From Conus ventricosus (lineage: Eukaryota > Mollusca > Gastropoda > Neogastropoda > Conidae): a DNA stretch of 64,000 nucleotides. The DNA is taken from contig CM031595.1 of assembly GCA_018398815.1 (NCBI GenBank), forward strand, positions 50,855,489 through 50,919,488. Reading direction: 5' to 3'. Made by a program: the position numbers and the translations under genes. Each line of letters opens with the position of its first letter. Positions within the stretch are counted from its first letter, which is position 1. This document shows positions 1-12,794 of the stretch, piece after piece. The notes beneath the pieces are model-generated. The model was not told where the DNA came from. It searched no databases and was given only the letters and a program-made list of their open reading frames with translations.

Positions 1-2
1 CG

Positions 3-1107
3 ATAGGATCTAAAAAGAAGGACCTTTTTGAAATCATTGCTTACGGCATTGATAGGCTGAATGGCAATCGGACAAATAGTCAGGGTCTGTATTCGTATGA
101 TGATTTTGTGGAAGGCATTTATCGCACTGAGCCAACCACAGGAACACAGTATGAGCTGTATTTTCAGAACAAAGATTCTTCATCATCAGATGTGAAATCA
201 GCATCATATGTCAAAATAGTGGTGTTTCGACCATTTGGTCCCCAATGCAGATCGACAGTGAACTCACACACACTAAACAGCAGTGGATCAATCTCATACT
301 GCCTTTGTCAGGGCGTGTAGAGACATTCCGTTACTTCATGGAACGTTTCATCGCAATATGCATACAAAATGACCAGCGCGTGTACTTGACCGTCGTCTAC
401 TTTGGCAACGAGGGCTTGAAAGAGGTGAAGGCCATCATGTCCAACGCAGCCAGGCAACACAAGTACAAACACATGAAGCTGATCACTCTCAACGAAAAGT
501 TTGCCAGAGGGCGCGGACTTCAGATTGGTGCTTTGAACTGGAAGAGTGGTGACGTTCTTTTGTTCATGTGCGACGTGGACATCATATTTGGTGAGGACTT
601 TTTGGAGCGATGTCGTATGAACACAGAGCAAGAAAAACGTGTCTACTATCCCATTGTGTTTAGCCTGTACAACCCAAGATTGTTTACTCTTTGCAGGACA
701 TTCCCACCCCTTCCCTAACTGAACAACTGGTCATATCAAAAGACACTGGGTTTTGGCGGGACTTTGGCTATGGCATGACTTGCCAGTACAGATCTGATTT
801 CCTGAAAATCAAAGGTTTTGATGAACAGATCCAAGGATGGGGAGGAGAGGATGTGTTTCTTTATCAGAAATTTGTGCGTAGCGAATATATGGTGATCCGA
901 GCCACAGATCCTGGTATTTTCCATTTGTGGCACGAGAAGTTCTGTGACCCCAAGCTGAGCCCTGAGCAGTATCGCAGCTGCATTCGTTCTAAAGCTTTGA
1001 CGGAAGCCTCCCATTCCCAGCTGGGTCTGCTGGCATTCAAGGATGAGATTGATGTTCACCGCAGTGCTCTGAACAGGGCAGAGATCAAAGAGCAAGTCAT
1101 TTTGTGA
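3..1107 (+). CDS. CSGALNACT: Chondroitin sulfate N-acetylgalactosaminyltransferase, C-terminal part (5' end outside window, two frameshifts)
   Basis: The product transfers GalNAc from UDP-GalNAc to glucuronic acid during chondroitin sulfate synthesis in the Golgi. The reading frame is open from the window edge, so the N-terminal membrane anchor lies outside. Visible hallmarks are [15 protein letters not shown] (about 105-150), [11 protein letters not shown], the metal-binding DVD motif (572-580), the [18 protein letters not shown] block, WGGEDVFLY (from about 838) and FHLWHEKFC near the end. The frame changes twice. At the C run 240-243 and again at 673-675 one base appears to be missing, and in both cases a longer C run would rejoin conserved protein. 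The stop codon is 1105-1107. About 370 codons lie in one uninterrupted exon, so a retrocopy is possible, but family residues are intact, which favours sequencing error over decay. The stop lies inside the first unit of a minisatellite. Confidence 0.9.
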
Positions 1108-1320
1108 TGTGTTGGGGTATACAGACACACACTGGAACAAGTCATTTTGTGATGTGTTGGGGTATACAGACACACACTGGAACAAGTCATTTTGTGATGT
1201 GTTGGGGTATACAGACACACACTGGAACAAGTCATTTTGTTTTGTGTTGGGGTATACAGACACACACTGGAACGAGTCACTTTGTGATGCGTTGGGGTAT
1301 TCAAACACACACTAAAACAA
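1096..1320 (+). repeat. 45-bp minisatellite, five units, overlapping the CSGALNACT stop codon
   Basis: Units begin at 1096, 1141, 1186, 1231 and 1276 with GTCATTTTGTGATG, and each contains GGGGTATACAGACACACAC. The first unit supplies the last codons and the TGA of the gene. Later units carry one to several substitutions. Because 45 is a multiple of three, repetitive open frames appear on both strands; I do not regard these as genes. Confidence 0.95.
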
Positions 1321-1575
1321 AACCTTGTGTGAGGAGAAACAAGGTTGATGGGTTTTACAGCTGAAGAGTATTTTTAAATCAACGAGTGAGAAATTGACTG
1401 TGCCAAAAATAGATTTGATCATTTTGATCATTCAGTCAGTATTATCTTGCATGTTTTCAACCATTTTTTTAAAATCAACTAGTCATGTTTTATAAAGTAA
1501 TGACTTTATTCTTACATGTATGCTTTGTCCCAGCCCTTAAGAAGGCATGAAATTCCCATACATATAGTATTCATT

Positions 1576-1670
1576 GGGGGAAGGGGGGGGGGGGGGGGGG
1601 GGCATGCTATTTAAACTCCACCTGAAAATGGCACAACATTGAATCAGTAAAATTCTCTCTCTCTCTCCTC

Positions 1671-1710
<40 letters not shown>
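1576..1710. repeat. Poly-G tract and (TG)n microsatellite
   Basis: A run of about 20 G (1583-1602) is followed by a CT run (about 1653-1668) and a pure TG array (about 1674-1710). These are simple repeats in the 3' flank of the glycosyltransferase gene. Confidence 0.9.
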
Positions 1711-1714
<4 letters not shown>

Positions 1715-4700
1715 CTTGTGTGGAAGTGCATGGGCATGAACACATCTTTTTAAAAATTTTCTTATAATTATCACCCATATTTGTGAATTGTATCATTTGT
1801 GCACATATATTCACCCATCATCCTGTTCATTTCTCCGTAACATGCTTTCAAAATTATATTCAAATAGTCAATGTCTGGTGGCATTTAAAACATCACTAGG
1901 GTTGCTTTCTTCATACATATCATGTTATGCAAAGCAGTTGCATCTGTTGATGGCAGGTTTGATGCTATTCTCAGGACAGTGAAATCTCTGAGTAAAGTCC
2001 CTCCCTTTAAAGTCTGTACATAAATCAGAGGGGTAAGGGTAAGTATGTTCGCTTTTTTGCTAGGTCTGACCAGCACGTTGGGTTAATACATAGGTCAGAC
2101 ATCTAGACATCTGTTAAGTCATTGCCATGAGACCCTCTTCTTAAATTCTCACATCTTAGTCATTAATTCATTTATCCATTAGCTTTGAATCATGCGCAGT
2201 GTGGTCTCAAAACTTAGCAGATGTGGTGTAGCGTATATGGACTAATCCACACACAGTGACACCCTGATGAAACTGAAACTGAAACTGCTAGTTAGAGTTC
2301 CATCGGGCATACTGAAGGCATTCTGTTGAGCTGATTGGCGGTCTGTCTGCCTCCTGTATATGGGTTGGCCTGTTGGCCATACTCTACAGCTAGCAGAGTC
2401 AAACTATCACATTTGAAGCTCACACATACGGTGGTTTGCGCAAAGAGAAAGTCTATGTGCAGGCGGCTCTGGGCTGACCTTGGTGAATTGTAGACAACAA
2501 TCAGCTGGCACATGATATGGTTAACTGAGAGATTACCTGGGAGCAGCTGAACAATTCTCTCAGGGTGTCAGGGGAGGGTATTGCATGCCCAGAAATACGG
2601 AAGAAACACGACTGACAAAGGCAAATAGTGGGAAAGCAAGGTGTTGTATTGATCCCGCCATTCTTTGATCAATACTACATGCATCTTCCTGTATGTACTC
2701 CTTCCTTTGACAGACTAGGATGTGTTGTTTTTTTTTTGTTTTTTTTAAACCTGGAATAGTTTTGTCTGTCTTTAAGAGTTACCTCCCATTTAAGACTTCT
2801 TCCTTGTAAAAAGCCTTTTTTTCCTTGAATACTTTTGTTTTTCATGTTGCCAGATTTAGTCTGAATCAAGATTCCTCCCTCAACAGTTTTTCTGGATTTT
2901 TTTTTCTTCACCTGCCCTAGAAATACCTCCTGGAAGACATACTCTCCTCCCTTTTAAGAGAAAGAAAAGGACTTCTGTTTTGATATCCAGTCACACACAT
3001 AGAGGTGATTGTAGATCCTGAGAAAAGCAATATTCACAATGGTAGAATGTTATCATTAGAAATAAAGGATGAATGGGGAAGGACAGGGTAGCTAGGAGAA
3101 GAGGGGACAGGAGTGTGAAGGAAGAGAAAATGTTTGACGGAGAAAGAATCAAAGACGAATATTTGAAGTGACCTGAAATGTGTTTTAAGAATATTACTGT
3201 ACTGACTTTTTGAAACCTTAGTCATTTATTTAATAAGAGAAACAACTGATAATGAATGCTGAAAGTCAAAGACAACATTCCTAATATCTGAAGATGGCAG
3301 TTTCATGTATGTCATATCCCCTTTAAAGTCTTTTCTTCTTCTTCTTTCCAGCCCTGATGTGGCCCTTTGCGGTCGGCTGGGCTATAAGCAACATTATCTT
3401 ATCTTATCTTCTTCTTCTTCCTAAAATACTGGTTCACTCAAAAACGAGTAGGTCACCAGCGCGCGCTTTTGTTGTTGTTTCAGATTTATCTCACAAAAGA
3501 TTCTCTTCCTGTAAAGACGTTAATTTCTGTAACCATTTTTGTCTTTATACTAAATTTACTTCTTTATTTAAGACTATTTCTGTAACAATTTTTGTCTTTA
3601 TACTAAATTTACCACCCAAAAGACTCTTTTCATGTAAATACTTTCTAATTTCTCAACCCTTTTTTGTCTTTGTACTAGTTTTACTTCTCCTAAGACTCCC
3701 TCTGTTAGAGATTTGCTAATTTCTGGAACTCTTTTTTTGTCTTTGCATTAGATTTACCTCCAGAGAGACTCCTGACCATGAGAAATTTGTTAATATCTGG
3801 AATCTTTTTTGTCTTTGTACCGGACTTCCCTCTCAAAAGACTCATACGTTTAAACTCTTGTTGATTGTGTCTTTGTGCCAGATTAACTTTCCAAAGAGTC
3901 CCTCCATTGAGAAACTTATTAATTTCTGGAAGGTTTTTTTTTGTCATTGTACTAGTTTTAACCCCTCACTCATCCCCTCCCAAGATTCCTTCCCATTTAT
4001 GACTAAACGTTTAAGGATATTTTTAGGTTGATGTTAGGGATTTCTCTGTACATGTACTACTGGTTTAAAGGCTGGCTGATGCTTGTTGCATATCTCAAGT
4101 ATACAACCACTTTGCTGTAAAAATATTTTTAAAAAGTGACATGATGATGACTACATGAGTCATGACTCAAAATGACATCCTTAAGATAGCAAGTTTTCAA
4201 ATAATCCTGTCTGTCTGTTTAACTTAGTATGTGTTGATTTATAGAACTATGAACCATGAATTACCCATACAGAGAGACAAACTCAGGGAACTGAATGCAA
4301 GGAAAGAGTGTGCTCGTAATGTCCTTCAAATGACCTTGGCCATGAATTTCGTAATATATCAATGTCCATTTTTCAATATGGGTGGGAAACAGCTGTTGAA
4401 ATCATCTTATAACAGACATCCAAGAACAATAACGTTTTAGTTCATTTTCATCGAAAAATACAGAGATCTTGTTGAAGTACGCCAAATTCAAACAGATCAT
4501 CCTGAAGAATCATTGAACGGTACAATCACTGACCTATGTAAATTGATGTATGTTGTTCTCTCTCTGTAACAATATTTTATTCCATCAGTTTCATCCGTGT
4601 GTAATACATAGTGTTGCCTGTTGTGTTATTGTTGTGGTCATCAGGTTTTTTCCCCAAATTTTGTTGTTTTGTTTTGTTTTTTGTCTTTCATTTGTTTGTT

Positions 4701-6780
4701 TGTTGCCTCTACTTACCCCCATGGGGATTTTTTCTGGAATTAATCCTGTACTTACATTTGTATCATTAAAATTCATCTTATACGTGCATTAGTTTCCAAA
4801 GAATTGAAAATGTACCTTGAAAAAGAGTCAAATCCCTGTAGCCTAACGGCTGTAGGGGCAGTGAACTGTTACAGGTTCGCGGTGTCCCTTGCACAGCATT
4901 GCACTTGTGTTGATAGTGTTAAAAACGTGTCATTTGGTATCATACTCTATACCATGTCAAACTAGCGAAAGCAGTAACCCATAGCCAGCCAAAGTCGTAA
5001 GCCCTCACTCAGGTATCAGGGGCGAGGGATCCAGCCAAAGCAGACATGGTAAGGAGCCAATCAATGCCAAAGATGAGAAAGGTGATAGATGGCACAGAGC
5101 GAAACACTCGTAATCTACTACTCAAGCATTGGCTATAGGAGTAAGGGGAAAAGGGGTTCATTCAAAACCAAAGAGAGGGAAGAGCACTGACTGGTCAGCA
5201 GACGTGCAAATAACTAGGACAAGATGACACTGTGTTAGATGTAAGATATAAGGTCATGCGAGGAAATGACTGGTTACAGCTTGAACCAGTTTGACATTTT
5301 AGGTATGCCAGCCAAACAGGGAGTCAGTACAAACTCTACATTCTTATCACTTCCCAAATGAAAATAAGTTTTATCAGGTCTGAGAAACTTGACCTGCTGA
5401 TATCGACATCCCTATTACCCCTTCAATTTCTGGACCAGTTTACTGGATGTCCACATAGTAGTATCTAGTCTTAATTTGTGGAAGTGTTTGGGAAAGGAGA
5501 GGAGGGATCCCGTTTTCATGTATGTGTGTATATATGTACTGAATCTTGTTTGCTGATATTTTTGTTGTTTTTTTGTTCAAATGAACTGCATACTGAACAT
5601 CATCAGCTATAATCAAGACGAGAACAGTTTAACATCTTTGAAGAACAGACTTATGATGAAGTGGACGATTTGATGACAAAAAAAAACTTCTTCATACTCG
5701 CTAGACCTCAATTTACGTACAATATTGGTTGCTTTGAATTAATCAAAAGAGAACAAACTAATCATGTTTAAGTGCAATATTTTTCAATGTGAATAGATTT
5801 TGTTCGTACTTACATGATCCCGATTTTCATATGTATATACTATTCTGATTACTTAAAATAACTCAACGTCAACCTGAGCAAATAAAGTATTCTTATATGG
5901 ATGGATCTGAAATGTGACAAAAATTCACAAGATTTTCATCCTGTTACTGATGAAAAAAAAAGTCTGTATTTCAAGAAATACTCGATGTGTGTTCTCTTTA
6001 TACTTTGAAATGTGCCTCACTTTGATAACTGCATGAACTTATACTGTTAGTGTTTATCTTGTTCATATCTAGTCAGGCACTATGGTGTGCAGTGTATGCA
6101 GCTTCAATGCACTTCCATTTGATCATGTATTCATGTAGATTACAGACATTTTCAGTATTATCATTTTATTCACTTTATGTGTATGTTGCAATCCAGTATG
6201 CAATATTTTGTGAATATCATACTTGCACTTGAAGTATATTCTTTTCGATATGACTTTACCTCTGTGTTTCTGTGTGTGAATGAGCGTGTGTGTGTGTGTG
6301 CATGTGTGTGTGTAGAACAAGCTAAAGTGTAACATATTATGCAAACAGCTATGGCTTGAACTTAAAGTGTGATTCATTAAGGAAACAAAAATTACTGGGA
6401 TGGTGTAAATCCTGATTGTCACACCTTTACTAACTCTGATTACATTTTTATTGTAGACTTTCATGTGTACAAACAAAATATTGAAGCAATAGCAGCCACA
6501 ATCTGTCACCCAAATGATCAAGTTGGAAACAAGGTGTGTGGCGCATGACCCTGTGGTTCTGCTGCAGGTTTTTATTTTTTACGTGGAAGAACGGCTCAAC
6601 CTTGTGTGATCTCCACAGGCAAAGCCCCCAGGCCCGAACCCTAATCTGGTTGAATCCAGGTTCCAGTATCTCTTTGCTTAATCTTTTAATGCAGTTCATT
6701 GTTAAAAATATTGTGTGTAATCAATTGATGATGTTTGTCCGACTGTGAGTTCATGCACACGCACGCTTGTGTAAGAATTA
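1711..6780. other. 3' flank of CSGALNACT; no gene recognised
   Basis: No reading frame here looks conserved. The first AATAAA after the stop codon on the + strand is at 3062-3067, and another is at 5881-5886. Either could serve as a polyadenylation signal, but nothing else supports the choice. Positions 4820-5330 are less AT-rich than the surroundings and may be an old repeat. A TG-rich patch lies at about 6285-6313. Confidence 0.5.
3480..3960. repeat. Degenerate 75-85 bp tandem repeat
   Basis: About six diverged units share the order TTTTTGTCTTTGTACTAG, TTTACCTC, AAAGACTC, then TAATTTCTGGAA. Looser copies of the same words occur at about 2740-2930, so the array was probably longer. The units differ by many substitutions and small indels, so it is old. 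Confidence 0.7.
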
Positions 6781-7426
6781 CATAGCTGCCAATCTTTTCA
6801 GTTAAAATTCGGGAATGAGGGGATGACGGGGTGGATTGGACTGAAGAGGGGACATGATTGGTTTTTGACTGAAAGCTTTTCTAACCCCCTTATGTTTTAG
6901 TTGTGAAATGAAGGGTTTAAACAGAAAATGCATTTTCCATATGTATAACTGCCAACATCCACATAATTATGATCTGGGCTTTAGACTGCAATACTTTATC
7001 ATCTGTGTTAAAACAAAAATGACCTCCCTTGCCCCACATTTTGAAATTCAGAATTTTGCACTGAATTTGGGTCTTTAGGAATGCTTTGATTTGGGAAACC
7101 CCCCCCCCCCCCCCCAAAAAAAAAAAAAATTCAGGAGGGTTGGCAGCTGCGTATGCAACACCTGATTCCCATGCCTTGGGTTCTGCTTTCCAGATCTGCT
7201 GGGAAGGTCCTTGTCTCATACTGGAAGGTAGAACACAGAGCACACAGGACTTAGTGTTCCATGAAGATGTTACTGTCCTTCCATACAGGTTTTAGTCTGG
7301 ACAGTGCTGACGTCTTTGCTGTCCTGTCTCTATGGTGAGTCACAATTTTAAAGCAGAATTTCAAAATTCAGAAATAATGTCTGAATTAGGGAATTCCGAA
7401 AAAATTCGGCAGGATTAGCAGCTATG
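6781..7426. mobile_element. MITE-like non-autonomous DNA element with 14-bp TIRs and 6-bp target duplication
   Basis: The left end CATAGCTGCCAATC and the right end GATTAGCAGCTATG are inverted repeats with one mismatch. They are flanked on both sides by GAATTA (6775-6780 and 7427-7432), a plausible target-site duplication. There is no coding capacity. An internal stretch ending near 7152 resembles the right end, which suggests a composite or partly duplicated element. A C/A homopolymer block lies at 7100-7130. A related but diverged sequence is at about 44646-44770. The superfamily is not assigned. Confidence 0.65.
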
Positions 7427-10262
7427 GAATTACATATTCATACAAACCACACAAACCATACACTTTTCCGCTTTTTTCGGAATGATGACACTTTATTGTC
7501 ATTACAAAGCAAACAACATGGTTCTATCCTTCATCATAGAATAGTGGGAAGATTGACAGAAAAGAAGAATCCAGAACACTCATCTGACAGCAGCTAGAGC
7601 TATGAGACTATATTTGCTGATAAACTTCACTGTGAGTTAGGAAAAGTCTACACACGCTCTCCGATTACATGATGAACATTTGTATTTATAGTTCGACAGA
7701 TTTGATCTTGTGTATTTAGGTGGGGAGGTGTTTTTGATAACAGTATGAAAAGAGACAGTTGGAAGGGAAGAACTTCTGGATTCATTTTCAAGCTCTTTCC
7801 ACTGAGCAACATCACTTCTTGGTCTCCTTTTTCTTGTACAAAAAGACAACAGCATTCTGAATGAAAATGGTTACAAAAATGTTATGTTCCATAAATCATT
7901 TCAGAACATACTTGAATATCAAAAGACTGTAGTCTTTAAAAATGGTCCAAATTTTATTCATTATTTATTTAATTGGCACAGTAATCCTTCTACGATACTC
8001 CACACAGCCTACAAGGACTGCTTTGAAATGTATTTTTAAACAGGGGACAAAATAGCAAATATGACCGTATTTTGCTGAAGCAACCTACCGAACACACAGA
8101 CAAAATTAGGAATGGCAAGAGCTGACACTGGGTAATATGACCCAAAATGAAATGTAGGCCAACATCACATTGGGCACACTCACATGTCACCTCATAAATA
8201 TTGGTTTAACCAGAACACTCCTCAGAAATTCTTAGTGCAAGCTCTCAACTGCCCATCCACACCACCATAGCTTCCAACAAAAGTACAAGCTGTCAGAGCA
8301 GACATCCAGCCAACCCATATACCATGGCTTCCAACAGGAAAACAAATGTAAATTAAAAAAAAGAAAAGAAAAGAAAAAAGAGAAGAAAAAGAACAGAAGA
8401 ATGTGAAGAACCAAGTGTTTCCTCTTCGCTGACAAGTGACTAGTCTGAAGCTCTCTTCCCGTCGGGGGGGAACAGCATCATTGCGCTTCTCAAATATTGC
8501 ACACAAAATATTACTGACCACAGCTGTGGTCCCGAAAGTGAATATGTACAGCATCACGAAACATAAGATGACCATATTCGGTCATCTTGGTAAAAACTGA
8601 AACAGTTGCACATTATACAACAGACGTGCCATCCTGGTCTTCCAGGCGCACCTTGAACCTGTACACTCAGATATGGCTCATGCATCGAAACCGTCACTTT
8701 GCACTAATCTGTTCATTTTAACCTGTGGTTTAGCGCAAATGGACTTGTGGTTAACTGCTCTCCCTTCTGCGCTCTTTAAATAGCCAGAAGTTAAGTATGT
8801 ACAGTAATTCTTGTTTCTGAACTCCTGATTAAATCTAGTAAATAAACAGCAACGAGAGGCAATTACTTTGGGGCAACTATTTCAATTCCCTTTGGTCTCC
8901 AAGTATCCTAACTTCGGGACAAGATTATTTCTGTGTAAACTGGAAACTTCAGAAATAACTGTACAGGTTAAATCTCAGATTCAGGAAAAAAAACTGATGT
9001 TTCAATACTCAAACTGATCAGAAGAGCACTGCCAATCAGAAAATCAGAAAACAACTTCACTGCCTCTCTTCCTCCTTTACCCCAATTTTGTTTCATAAGT
9101 TCTACACATTCTTACAAAAACAGAATTTTTCTTTTTAAAAACAAAAGTCAACATTCCTTCCCCAAACTCTCTAGAACGTTAAGATCTAACATAAATATCA
9201 TTCCTGTACAATTAAATAACAAGTGATAATATATACAATCAATATTTATTTGTACTCATTGATAAGTACATAAAAGCTGTCCGAAAATGCAAGCAAAATG
9301 AAGATGATCTTACAAATGAGCTACCTAAACAAACTTTAAATGGTGACTTAAAGAGGTTTTCCTATGTAAAGGGTTCTTATGGACAGCAATAAGGACCAAT
9401 TTTCCCTTTAAAATGAACCTCTTTACATGGACATTATCAAATATAAAACCAATGCTAAAAACATATTGGCTTCATTTATTACCACATTCATTATCAAATT
9501 TCAATGTAAGATACTGTATCGTAACTTTGTGACCACAAATAATTCAGGAAAAAAAGAAGAAAAAAAAAAACCAGGTATATTTTGTATTATGAGCAGACAC
9601 AATGAATCAAACCTTTCTTTTTAAAGTGAAAATTAACATGGAAAGGCCTAACTAGAAACACTTTTTTTTTTTCAATTTTGCAACCTCAATCGAATAAACA
9701 TCCATAATACTCACAACATTATTTGCTCATGATGTTCTCTCAATTCAATGAAGAAGTGTGCTAAGGCTCTGAAAGATGAAACATAATCTGTGATTACCTG
9801 GACCAAAGGTAAATCCAGACACTAAAATAATGGCCACTATACATCAGATTTTTAATCATATTCTATGTCCAAAGAGCAGTGAGACCTAGTTCCGTGAATT
9901 ACAGAGAACAGAGACAACATAACTTATGAAATAACCAGCTTTCTCCCCCCTACAACTCTGAGGTAATAAGAACTGCATTCAGTGGCCATCTTCAGAACAA
10001 ATACCACAGTCATGTAACATTGCCAGCTTTCTGAGACCTGCTGCTCTTGGCAGAAACATGTATGCAGATGACAGTCAATTGTAAACTTGATGGACTGGAT
10101 TTGCAACAACAGGAAAAACAACAAAAAAAAAAAAACGATCGTATTGAAATGATTCACATTTCCACCTGCATTTACTGATAAGGATTTCAAAGCCACAGAA
10201 ACAAAATTCAGGTAATTTCAACTTGTCAGCAAACTTTCCTTCCTTCTGTCACCACATACATG

Positions 10263-10270
<8 letters not shown>

Positions 10271-10334
<64 letters not shown>
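10271..10334. repeat. (TG)n microsatellite
   Basis: About 30 perfect TG dinucleotides are preceded by a short TA run and followed by an interrupted GA-rich tail. Confidence 0.95.
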
Positions 10335-10335
<1 letters not shown>

Positions 10336-11820
10336 ATGCATGTGTGTGGGTGTGTGCGCACGTGTCTATGTGTCTGTGCGTGAGACAGAGAGGGAGCAAA
10401 AAAGAGAGAGAGACAGAAAATTTATAGGATTCCTTTGGTAGGAAAGAACTCTCTTGTGAATGAGGCCCATGAACAGAGGAACAAAACTGGAATGTTTTTG
10501 CTCTGTTTCAACTTACCGTGCACCAGGTTTATCAACACGAAATGAACACAAGTCAATGTGTACAGAAATTGCACTACATGAGCTTAGTATCATCGACCAT
10601 ATTTACAACATAGTACATAACAAAATATTATTTACACGAAAATGTTTGTCTACACATGGGACTGTGAAAAAACGGATCTGCATTCCTTGTTCTAATCAGG
10701 CACATCTAACAAAGAATCATAACATGACTTTAATAATGCGTAGTTTCTAAACGGAGATCTAACCAATATCAAAACCCCATGCTCACACAAACCAGAGACA
10801 GATTGATGCACCCCTCTACTTTTTATCCACAACTAACAGCAACCAAGGATCCTACTGGTCACACCACCTTTCCGTCCACACTCAACCTCTGATCGTTTGA
10901 ATGAATGGCCAAGTGATGTCTGGGGTTTGTTTTACATTATTTATTACCCTTTGTCCATAGACTTTATTATATATTTAAAGCAAATGATGCTAATCTCATT
11001 CACATGCATGAGCGTTCCAGTTCCAAGCTTGATTTACTATTAAGTACAGAATACAATCTACTTCTGTTATCCATTCTGCCAGCAGTCCATTAAATGTTAT
11101 GCTTAACTATATTGGCCAGTAACTGCACTGAGGTCACTGAATTTCCACAACACTATCATTACAAATAAAGCCAGGAGTTTGATCTGTTCACACATACTAG
11201 GCACAAAGGGTAAGTGCACTCACCATCATAGACAAAACAGCTGTTTAAAAACAAAGTGCAACTTTATCTTTCCCTCCCATACCCTACACAACGACCCCCC
11301 TGAACACTTCCAAAACCCAAACAGTTCCTCTTATAAATAAACAATCAAGACCAATTTCCCCTTAAAAATGAACAATCGAGACATCAGACTCATGTTCTTT
11401 AACCTCTCTGAAAACATGCACTGCCCCTTTTGTCATAACACAAACCATCACACAACATCCTCTGCACTCAACCACATAACCCCAAACCTAATACTCAAAT
11501 CAAACCTAGGAATGGAAAATGGTTCAAATGCTCACATGATTATTTCTCCATGGATAATGATCCATGAAAGCCAAACCAAGCACACTCTACTGTATATCTA
11601 CCATGATCGGTCCAAATTGTTTTTTTTATTTCACACACATACAGAACCATATTTTGTTCATTCACCTGATTATTTACAGATAAAACATCAATGTGGGAGG
11701 GTGTAATTGTCATCATGATCAAACCCAAACCATATCGATCAACCCAATAAGGAACTGTCTCAGGAACTTACAATATAAGTTTATCACTGTTCTTCAGCTA
11801 TGGCAAATAAAGATGAAGTG

Positions 11821-11908
11821 AGGTGACATATTCTGCTAACTGATTTTCATATCAACGATGTATGAGGTGACATACTCTGCAAACTGATTTCCATATCAAT
11901 GATGCACA
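11821..11908. repeat. 44-bp tandem duplication, two copies
   Basis: The words AGGTGACATA, CTGATTT and CATATCAA recur 44 bp apart with a few substitutions. Confidence 0.75.
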
Positions 11909-12698
11909 ACGTCATGATTATGTCATCTAATCAAACTGGTACACATTTAAGATGACTGGATCTACATCACAATAACTTCGAGATGACATGAAACTGAAAC
12001 TTATGAAAAAGTTGGCATCACAAACTAAACGATCAGAGGAACGATAGTAAAAGGAGTACAAATTGGTAAAAAATGAAGAAAAACTCTATGCAAAATGAAA
12101 GAACACAAATACAATGGTACAGTTGAAATCCCATATTCTATAGGGCTGTAACCGCAGTGATAAATTAAAGGTTTACCCAGCCCACAGCACAACATCATAG
12201 AAGATGGAGCCCAAGTCTCTCCTTCCAAACTTTCACCTTTCCTGAACTGCTGATAGGACAGAATACTTAACCAATAGACTATGGGCTTCTTAAAAGGTAC
12301 TAACCCACTGAATCCACTGTTTGCAGGGAGGAAAGATGGGGATAAGAACATTAACATCAGTTCTGAGGGATAAACAAATATCTCAAAACATAAAACAATT
12401 CAAGGACAATTTCCAAACAAAAACGGATTACATCACTGAATCACAAAACTGCTCTCAAACCTCTGCAGGATTAATAATGAAACTTTCTGTATTCCCTGGA
12501 ACCTGTTCAAGATAAATCACTGTGCCTCCTCTGCGCTCACCCACTGACTTGTATGCAGCATAGTCACAACATGCATGGAATGAAAGATTGAAGTCAGGAG
12601 AAAGATATAAACGAAGCATCTGTTTATAAATGATACAATAATACCAGCGCTGATGGAATGAACAGGAGTCGTCTCCAGGGAGTAATGATTTTCATTCA

Positions 12699-12794
12699 GA
12701 ACCACAACATAGACAAGCTCTCTGCAGCTGCATGTACTCTGATTGAGAACCACAACATAGACAAGCTCTCTGCAGCTGCATGTACGCTGACCTA
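12699..12794. repeat. 48-bp tandem duplication, two copies
   Basis: The block GAACCACAACATAGACAAGC plus CTGCAGCTGCATGTAC is repeated almost exactly 48 bp downstream. Confidence 0.85.

Noticed and set aside
1104..1364. Open frame of repeated [19 protein letters not shown] units
   Set aside because: It is the translation of a 45-bp minisatellite downstream of the CSGALNACT stop. A second frame and the opposite strand are equally open.
4820..5330. GC-richer patch considered as a SINE or RNA gene
   Set aside because: No A/B boxes, terminal repeats or foldable RNA signature could be found by eye.
7637..7855. 72-codon - strand frame preceded by an acceptor-like TTCATTCAG
   Set aside because: The peptide resembles no family I recognise and no upstream exon or donor could be linked. 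Kept as an unsupported possibility only.
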